Position numbers and translations under genes: made by a program
The notes under the pieces: model-generated
What the model was told of the DNA's origin: nothing
Databases searched by the model: none
Seen by the model: only the letters and a program-made list of their open reading frames with translations
From: Vulcanimicrobiota bacterium
Lineage (GTDB): Bacteria > Vulcanimicrobiota > Vulcanimicrobiia > Vulcanimicrobiales > Vulcanimicrobiaceae
Direction of reading: 5' to 3'
Length of the DNA: 10,217 bases
NCBI GenBank assembly: GCA_019233165.1
Contig: JAFAMS010000143.1
Span: 1-10,217 of the forward strand
Shown here: positions 6,757 to 10,217 of the stretch, piece after piece
Numbering within the stretch: the stretch's first letter is position 1
How the letters are laid out: each line of letters opens with the position of its first letter

Positions 6757-7105
6757 CGACGATGCCGCGAACCGGCTTCTCGTCGAAAGCCTGCTCGGCT
6801 ATGGCGGGCACACGGTGCTTTCCGCGAGCGACGGAGCCGCCGGGCTGGTGCTCGCGCGCGAGCGCCGTCCCGACTTGGTGATCCTCGATCTCGGAATGCC
6901 TGGGATCGGGGGCGCCGGGTTCGTGCGCGCGCTCCGCGACGATCCCGAAACGTTCGCAACGCCGGTGGCGCTCTACACTGCGACCGCGGTTGAGGGAGCG
7001 ATCGCCGATTTCGTCGAGCTCTATGGGATCGCGCACGTGATCCCCAAGCCGTGCGAGCCGCCCGAGATGCTTCGCATCGTCGCGCTCGCGCTCGCGCAGC
7101 CTTAG
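6734..7105 (+). CDS. Single-domain response regulator (stand-alone receiver)
   Basis: This 123-aa protein is a lone receiver domain, the usual size of CheY-type or Spo0F-type regulators. It has the acidic cluster DDD (8-10), phosphoacceptor D52 (VILDLGMPG), T82 (ALYTAT) and K105 with the following proline (IPKP), so all phosphotransfer residues are present. No output domain follows. The ATG at 6734 lies inside the end of the tandem-receiver gene (23-base overlap), giving tight coupling; the frame is open further upstream to 6554, but that part only shadows REC2, and the protein from ATG 6734 begins exactly at receiver strand one (MATVLVVDDD). It likely receives phosphate from the kinase at 4805, directly or by relay; its target is unknown. 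Confidence 0.92.
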   Translation: MATVLVVDDDAANRLLVESLLGYGGHTVLSASDGAAGLVLARERRPDLVILDLGMPGIGGAGFVRALRDDPETFATPVALYTATAVEGAIADFVELYGIAHVIPKPCEPPEMLRIVALALAQP

Positions 7106-7125
7106 TTCAGTTGCCGTGCGCGAGC
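7090..7125. terminator. 9-bp inverted repeat between converging genes, possible bidirectional terminator
   Basis: GCTCGCGCA at 7090-7098 is the exact reverse complement of TGCGCGAGC at 7117-7125, with an 18-base loop that contains both stop codons of the converging genes (TAG 7103-7105 on +, TGA 7109-7107 on -). The position is ideal for a terminator working in both directions. Against this, the loop is long and no T tract follows on either strand, so it could instead protect RNA ends or be chance in GC-rich coding sequence. Confidence 0.35.
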
Positions 7126-7610
7126 AGGTCGCGCATTCGCTTTCGGCGCTCGATCTCGTCGTAGCCGGCGGAGAGAAAAGTGCTCATTCTCGCGAGCAGC
7201 TCTCGTGCGGTCGCCTCCGCGATTTTCGAACCGACGACCGCATCGAAGACGGCACCCGCGACCCATCCCGGCGGCGTATAGCTGCCCTCGAGGATCAGCC
7301 TGCACGTGCCGTAGTCCTCGTCTTGCGCGACGGTGAGCGTCCCGTCGAAAATCGGGAACGGACCACCGTCCGCCGACTCCCAGTGCAGCGCGAAAACGAT
7401 CGTTTCGCTCGGCCCTCGTTCGCGGCGGAAGGTCGCCGTCACGTCGTGCTCGACGCTGAACGCTCGCAGGCCGAGCCCGCCGCCGGGCGCCGCCAAGCGC
7501 ATGACGATCGTCCCATCCTTCTCCGCCTGACCGACGAAGAAGTTTTCGACGAGGTCCGCAGCCTGCGCGAACGGAGTTCGGACGACGATGGTCTCCCTGA
7601 GGGTGCTCAT
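7107..7610 (-). CDS. SRPBCC/START-like hypothetical protein
   Basis: This 167-aa cytoplasmic protein has features of the SRPBCC (Bet v1/START-like) helix-grip fold: an opening strand with ETIVVRTPFAQAADLVENFF, a series of beta strands (VTATFRR, TIVFALHWES, FDGTLTVAQ, GTCRLILEGSYTPP) and a long C-terminal helix (about residues 122-160). The family has a hydrophobic cavity for lipids or other small molecules; no catalytic residue is diagnostic, so the ligand is unknown. The YTPPGW.AG..FD....G..IA pattern before the last helix is typical of this class. The ATG overlaps the stop of the SCO gene in ATGA, showing an operon with coupled translation. The role alongside SCO is not evident. Confidence 0.7.
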   Translation of the reverse strand: MSTLRETIVVRTPFAQAADLVENFFVGQAEKDGTIVMRLAAPGGGLGLRAFSVEHDVTATFRRERGPSETIVFALHWESADGGPFPIFDGTLTVAQDEDYGTCRLILEGSYTPPGWVAGAVFDAVVGSKIAEATARELLARMSTFLSAGYDEIERRKRMRDLLAHGN

Positions 7611-8365
7611 CGTTCGAGACTACCGGTTCGATCTCGCGCCGATGAGAACGTCTTCCCCGCTTCTTCCGAAACGCGGCGCCGCGCCAGCCGCACGACCAGC
7701 CAGCCCGCAGCGGCGCAAACTCCTACGAAGAAAAGCCACTTCCACGGAACCGCAGGCTGCGGTCGAGAGCCGTAATGTGCGACGACCGAGACGATCTCGT
7801 CCGTCGTCCAGGACGTCCCGCCGAAGCGCTCGGCGAGCTTGCCTCCAGGATCGACGAGCGCGGCCAGCTCGTCGTGAACGAGTCCGTTTTTGGGATCCGC
7901 GAACGAAGAGAGTCCGAAGCGCGCGACGAGCTCGGCGACCGCGCGCGGCTCACCCGTCGCGAGGGTTACGCGCTCTCCGCGAAAAGCGTAGCGCCGCGCA
8001 TATCCCCGCAAAACCGCCGGACGGTCGTACCCGGGATCGAGCGTTACCAGAACGAGCTGCGATTCGGAACCGAGACGGTTTTGGAGCTGCGCGAAGCGAG
8101 CCGCGACGAGCGGACAAAAATCTTTATCGCGGCAGCGCGTGTAGACGAACGAGACGAGCGCGAACTTGCCGGAGAAACGGGCGAACGTGAACGCTCGTCC
8201 ATCCTGGTCTTCGAGGACGAGCGCCGGGATCGAATCGCCGATCCGCAGCGGTGCGACGGCGACCGTGGGGAGTGCGGACGGCTGCTCGACGTGCGCCGCA
8301 ACCGTCCGCGGCACCGCAACGAGCAGGAAGAAGCCGAGCGCCGCGCTCGCCCGCCGGTTCGACAT
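7607..8365 (-). CDS. SCO1/SenC-family copper chaperone, CX5C variant
   Basis: SCO proteins are thioredoxin-fold copper-binding proteins in the bacterial envelope that help insert copper into the CuA site of cytochrome c oxidase or act as thiol reductants. The 252-aa protein has a signal peptide (about 1-24, ending TVAAH), the strand start ALVLEDQDGRAFTF, and copper-ligand cysteines C78 and C84 in YTRCRDKDFCP. The spacing is five residues rather than the classical three (CxxxCP); a five-residue spacing is known in a subgroup of bacterial SCO proteins. The third ligand is H164 (GLVHDELAALVDPGG). A C-terminal membrane anchor follows at about 209-226 (WLFFVGVCAAAGWLVV) with a positive RLARRR tail. 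The frame is open to 8518, but ATG 8365 gives the signal peptide at the right place. It is divergent from the HiPIP gene. Confidence 0.9.
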   Translation of the reverse strand: MSNRRASAALGFFLLVAVPRTVAAHVEQPSALPTVAVAPLRIGDSIPALVLEDQDGRAFTFARFSGKFALVSFVYTRCRDKDFCPLVAARFAQLQNRLGSESQLVLVTLDPGYDRPAVLRGYARRYAFRGERVTLATGEPRAVAELVARFGLSSFADPKNGLVHDELAALVDPGGKLAERFGGTSWTTDEIVSVVAHYGSRPQPAVPWKWLFFVGVCAAAGWLVVRLARRRVSEEAGKTFSSARDRTGSLER

Positions 8366-8478
8366 GAGCCCGCGACGTTCGCCGCAACAAAAACGCAGCC
8401 TTGCACGTTTCGCGCACAGGAGCCCCCGGAGCAGCCGCATAAGCGCGCTCCAAGCCACTCGCAACGCGAAGGAGATGC
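8366..8478. promoter_or_regulatory. Divergent intergenic region (SCO / HiPIP)
   Basis: These 113 bases lie between the divergent starts of the SCO chaperone and the HiPIP, so both promoters, and possibly joint control, are expected here. I found no convincing -35/-10 pair. A strong AAGGAG at 8469-8474 precedes the HiPIP ATG by four bases. Confidence 0.4.
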
Positions 8479-8775
8479 ATGAACCACAACGATAAACGCA
8501 CGACGCGCGTCGAAGCACTTCAGAAGCTCGCCGCCGCGCCGCTCGCTATCGGCGCGCTCGCCGCGCTACAGGCGCAAGCCGACGCGGCCGCGACGATGGA
8601 TCAGAAGGCCGCGGCGTATCAGGACAAGCCGAAGGGCTCGGCAAAGTGCGAGGGTTGTAGCCTCTTCATCCCCGCCAAGTCGAATCCGATGAAGGCCAAC
8701 GGCGCCTGCAAGCTCGTCAAGGGCTCGATCTCGCCCAACGGCTGGTGCAAGTTCTACTCGCCGAAAGCGAAGTAG
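8479..8775 (+). CDS. High-potential iron-sulfur protein (HiPIP)
   Basis: HiPIPs are small periplasmic electron carriers with one [4Fe-4S] cluster that cycles between 2+ and 3+ at high potential. In phototrophs they reduce the reaction centre; in some respiring bacteria they pass electrons from the bc1-type complex to a terminal oxidase. The 98-aa precursor has cluster ligands C57, C60, C77 and C90 (C-x2-C-x16-C-x12-C), close to the classical spacing, with CSLFIP after the second cysteine and NGWCKFY at the last. Y47 may be the conserved cluster-shielding tyrosine. The N-terminus (about 1-38) has an Ala/Leu-rich hydrophobic run ending AQADAAA, consistent with export. HiPIPs usually use the Tat route, but the twin arginine is degenerate here (KRTTRV, residues 6-11). 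ATG 8479 follows AAGGAG. Opposite the SCO gene, it may serve the same oxidase. Confidence 0.93.
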   Translation: MNHNDKRTTRVEALQKLAAAPLAIGALAALQAQADAAATMDQKAAAYQDKPKGSAKCEGCSLFIPAKSNPMKANGACKLVKGSISPNGWCKFYSPKAK

Positions 8776-8780
8776 CGGCG

Positions 8781-8987
8781 CTAGCGCGAGTCGGGCGTCC
8801 TCGCCCAGACGCGGCGGAAGGCAACCGGCCGGCTATCGCCGGTCGATTTGCCGTACGTCGACCAGCCGCCGACGTTCCATTTGCCGTCGGGGAAGTATTC
8901 CGCACACGTAGCGCCGTTGGCGGCTTTGGAGTAGATCTTCTCGTGCACTTGGGCAGGAGTGCCCCAAACGGACTTGTCGAACGGCAC
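8781..8987 (-). CDS. Small hypothetical protein, 68 aa
   Basis: I do not recognise this protein, but it looks real. GTG 8987 is preceded on the minus strand by GAGAGGAG with the AGGAG (8996-9000) eight bases away, one of the best ribosome sites in the window, and by a TATACT box (RC of 9015-9020). The protein is hydrophilic and aromatic-rich: VWGTPAQVHEKIYSKAANGA, one cysteine (TCAEYFPDG), then KWNVGGWSTYGKSTGD and a basic end. There is no signal peptide or membrane helix. The repeated short aromatic/glycine strands suggest a small beta-rich domain. It converges on the HiPIP gene with only five bases between stops and is divergent from the SufT-like gene. Confidence 0.65.
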   Translation of the reverse strand: MPFDKSVWGTPAQVHEKIYSKAANGATCAEYFPDGKWNVGGWSTYGKSTGDSRPVAFRRVWARTPDSR

Positions 8988-9000
8988 CGGTTACGCTCCT

Positions 9001-9049
9001 CTCCCCACGCTGCTAGTATACACCGAAGGGACCACCGGAGGTAAAGCCG
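9001..9049. promoter_or_regulatory. Divergent promoter region with TATACT box and strong ribosome site
   Basis: The 62 bases between the divergent starts at 8987 and 9050 contain AGTATAC at 9015-9021. On the minus strand this gives TATACT, a 5-of-6 match to the -10 consensus, about 28 bases before GTG 8987. On the plus strand TATACA (9017-9022) is an alternative -10 for the SufT-like gene. The minus-strand -35 candidate (TTTACC) is weak and about 19 bases away. GGAGGT at 9037-9042 is a clear Shine-Dalgarno, seven bases before ATG 9050. Confidence 0.45.
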
Positions 9050-9364
9050 ATGCCGACCCAAGAGGAGGTTCGCGAAGCACTCCGCGAGGTGCAAGATCCC
9101 GAGTTGATGATGGGGATGGTCGATCTCGGATTGATCTATGGGATCGAGGTCGAGGGGAAGGACGGCGAGGACGTCACCGTGACGATGACGCTGACGTCGC
9201 CGGCTTGCCCCGTCGGGCCGCAATTCAAAGCCTCCGTCGAGGACAAGGTGAAATCGCTCCCCGGGGTTCGCTCGGTTCGCGTCGACATCACGTTCACGCC
9301 GCCGTGGGATCCGCGCGTCCACGCGAGCGAAGACGCCAAATTCGACCTGGGGATTTGGTTCTAA
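9050..9364 (+). CDS. SufT/MIP18-like Fe-S cluster assembly factor (DUF59)
   Basis: This 104-aa cytoplasmic protein belongs to the MIP18 (DUF59) family, whose stand-alone bacterial members (SufT-type, also PaaD-like) assist maturation of iron-sulfur proteins. The family signature is complete: VQDPELMMGMVDLGLIYGIEV (about 14-34, the DPE..-VDLGLIY block), TLTSPACPVGPQ (47-58) with the conserved reactive C53, VKSLPGVRSVRVDI, and the PPWDP motif (84-88). The start is well supported by GGAGGT seven bases before ATG 9050. It is not within a suf or paa operon here; its nearest Fe-S client in the window is the HiPIP. A role in HiPIP maturation is possible but not shown. Its stop overlaps the end of the convergent HugZ-like gene by four bases. 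Confidence 0.9.
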   Translation: MPTQEEVREALREVQDPELMMGMVDLGLIYGIEVEGKDGEDVTVTMTLTSPACPVGPQFKASVEDKVKSLPGVRSVRVDITFTPPWDPRVHASEDAKFDLGIWF

Positions 9365-9852
9365 GCCAACAGCCGTTCGATCTCGCCGGCATCGAGGTCG
9401 TGCGCCGAGGCAAACCCTAAGACGAGCCGTCCGCCACCCGGCGCGAGCGCGACCGCATCGAAGTCGGGGAGCTCTCGCAAGACCGCCACGGTGACGCCGT
9501 GGCGGCGCTCCAGCGCCGACCAAATCGCCGCGGCCTCCGCCGACCCGGCAGGCTGCAGCGACGCTTGTATCGCGACCGAAAGGCGGCTTCTCGCGTAAGG
9601 ATCGCGGTCGACCTCTTCGCTGCGGGATTCTTCGTCGACGAACAACGCCGAAGCCGGCCTGCGCGCCTTCAAATGCTCCGTGTGTGCTGCTAACCGGCTG
9701 ACGACGATCCCGAACCTGCCGCCGACGAGCGCGAACGGAACGTAGCTCGCCGACGGCGTCCCGCCCTCATCGACCGTCGCAAGACCGAGCCAACCGGTCC
9801 CGTCGAGCAGGCGCCTTGCGCGCGCGTAGAGTCCCGGGCGCGGCTGCGTCAT
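9361..9852 (-). CDS. HugZ/HutZ-like FMN-binding split-barrel protein
   Basis: This 163-aa protein has the pyridoxamine-phosphate-oxidase-like split barrel in the version used by HugZ/HutZ heme-utilisation proteins, which bind and in some cases degrade heme. Seen in order: GWLGLATVDEGGTPSASYVPF (20-40), IVVSRLAAHTEHLKARRPASALF (49-71, the 'S.LA.HT.NL...P.aSLL' block), DRDPYARSRL (82-91), then PDFDAVALAPGGGRLVLGFASAHDL (129-153, the 'DF.l..l..g.gr.V.GF..A..L' block). A general flavin-dependent reductase is an alternative, and the residues that bind heme in characterised members cannot be checked here. ATG 9852 is used rather than an upstream in-frame ATG (9975), because it overlaps the stop of the preceding gene in ATGA and the extra residues do not look like protein. 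Confidence 0.8.
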   Translation of the reverse strand: MTQPRPGLYARARRLLDGTGWLGLATVDEGGTPSASYVPFALVGGRFGIVVSRLAAHTEHLKARRPASALFVDEESRSEEVDRDPYARSRLSVAIQASLQPAGSAEAAAIWSALERRHGVTVAVLRELPDFDAVALAPGGGRLVLGFASAHDLDAGEIERLLA

Positions 9853-10217
9853 CCTTGGACCTGGACCTTTTGCAGCCGCCCGACCGCGTCGGGCCGGAAC
9901 GTCGGCCCGCTCATCTCCCGCCGCTCGAGGTCGATGCGTCGCCAGAAATCGGGATCGAAGACGGAGCCTTCCCATCCATTGCTCGCCTCGACTGCAGCGT
10001 AGACCTCAAAGCTTGCGTTCGGCTTGAACGAAAGCTCCAGCGCCGTGTAACCGCGCTCCGACGGACCGACGCGAATCTCTTCGAGCTGCGTGTGACGGAC
10101 GCGAACGATCGTCTCGCCGGCGGGCTCGAGCGGGAGCTCGATCCCGAGCGCCGGCGAGTTTCCCATCGTCTCGCGGAACTCGTCCGGAACCCAGCCGATT
10201 ACGGTTCGCAGAGCGCG
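9849..10217 (-). CDS. Hypothetical protein, C-terminal fragment (extends past right edge)
   Basis: This gene enters from the right edge and ends at a TGA that overlaps the ATG of the HugZ-like gene (ATGA), so the two are co-translated. The visible 122 residues are open to the very end of the window and the codons before the internal ATG 10166 still read like protein (VIGWVPDEFRET), so I take that ATG as internal. The fragment is rich in beta-strand patterns: GIELPLEPAGETIVRVRHTQ, YTALELSFKPNASFEVYAAVE and WRRIDLERREM. I do not recognise the family; there is no membrane helix or cysteine cluster. The coupling suggests a function linked to the flavin/heme-binding protein downstream. Confidence 0.68.
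   Translation of the reverse strand, partial: RALRTVIGWVPDEFRETMGNSPALGIELPLEPAGETIVRVRHTQLEEIRVGPSERGYTALELSFKPNASFEVYAAVEASNGWEGSVFDPDFWRRIDLERREMSGPTFRPDAVGRLQKVQVQG

Noticed and set aside
7775..8482. Long plus-strand frame (235 codons) opposite the SCO gene
   Set aside because: The minus-strand frame has signal peptide, copper motif and membrane anchor. The plus-strand translation is almost entirely Arg/Glu/Asp, typical of the complement of GC-rich coding sequence.
8778..8787. 10-base palindrome GCGCTAGCGC between the HiPIP and 68-aa gene stops
   Set aside because: Short, with no loop, and easily produced by chance in this GC-rich context; no regulatory role is expected at converging gene ends.
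8824..8843. ACCGGC/GCCGGT hairpin and nearby GGGCG/CGCCC hairpin (8793-8806) downstream of HiPIP
   Set aside because: They could terminate the HiPIP transcript, but both lie inside the 68-aa gene on the other strand and lack T tracts, so they may be GC-rich coding chance.
1..10217. Mobile element, CRISPR array, tRNA/rRNA or riboswitch
   Set aside because: No transposase, integrase, direct repeat series, cloverleaf-like stretch or long structured leader was seen on reading both strands.

Overview
The window looks like chromosomal DNA of a GC-rich bacterium with densely packed genes: 17 protein-coding genes, many GTG/TTG starts, overlapping or nearly abutting gene ends, and gaps mostly under 200 bases. 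There is no tRNA, rRNA, transposase, phage gene or CRISPR array. The mix of a HiPIP, a CX5C-type SCO protein, heme o synthase and a soluble PAS kinase with output-less receivers would fit an aerobic member of a poorly cultivated phylum such as Candidatus Eremiobacterota/WPS-2. That assignment is an inference from style only; Actinobacteriota or Chloroflexota relatives cannot be excluded.

Layout. Bases 1-172 (-) hold the first 57 codons of a GH130-type glycoside phosphorylase/hydrolase, followed upstream by a 185-base gap with an operator-like palindrome. Bases 358-789 (-) encode a small lipoprotein with a PrcB-like C-terminal part. It is divergent from an apparently co-directional run on the + strand: a secreted helical protein (875-1597), heme o synthase CtaB (1594-2508), a DHA2-like MFS exporter (about 2519-3853) and a universal stress protein (3862-4302). 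An unknown 147-aa protein (4289-4732, -) converges on that run and overlaps its last gene.

Bases 4805-7105 (+) form a signalling cassette with overlapping genes: a cytosolic PAS histidine kinase, a tandem two-receiver protein and a single-receiver protein, none with a DNA-binding or enzymatic output. A two-gene unit on the - strand (SCO copper chaperone then an SRPBCC-like protein, joined by an ATGA overlap) ends against it. Divergent from SCO is a high-potential iron-sulfur protein (8479-8775). After it come an unknown 68-aa protein (-), a SufT/MIP18-like Fe-S assembly factor (+), and a HugZ-like split-barrel protein (-) coupled by ATGA to a gene running off the right end.

How the genes may work together. 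CtaB makes heme O, the precursor of heme A for heme-copper oxidases. SCO delivers copper to the CuA site of such oxidases. A HiPIP is a soluble periplasmic electron carrier that in some bacteria feeds a terminal oxidase or reaction centre. The SufT-like protein helps mature Fe-S proteins, and HugZ-type proteins bind or degrade heme. The window is therefore enriched for respiratory-chain supply and heme/Fe-S handling, though no oxidase subunit is present. The kinase/receiver cassette is the most system-like part. Nothing here is clearly a wholly new system; the best leads are that output-free cassette, the HiPIP/SCO divergent pair, the missing conventional start of the MFS gene, and several small unknown proteins.
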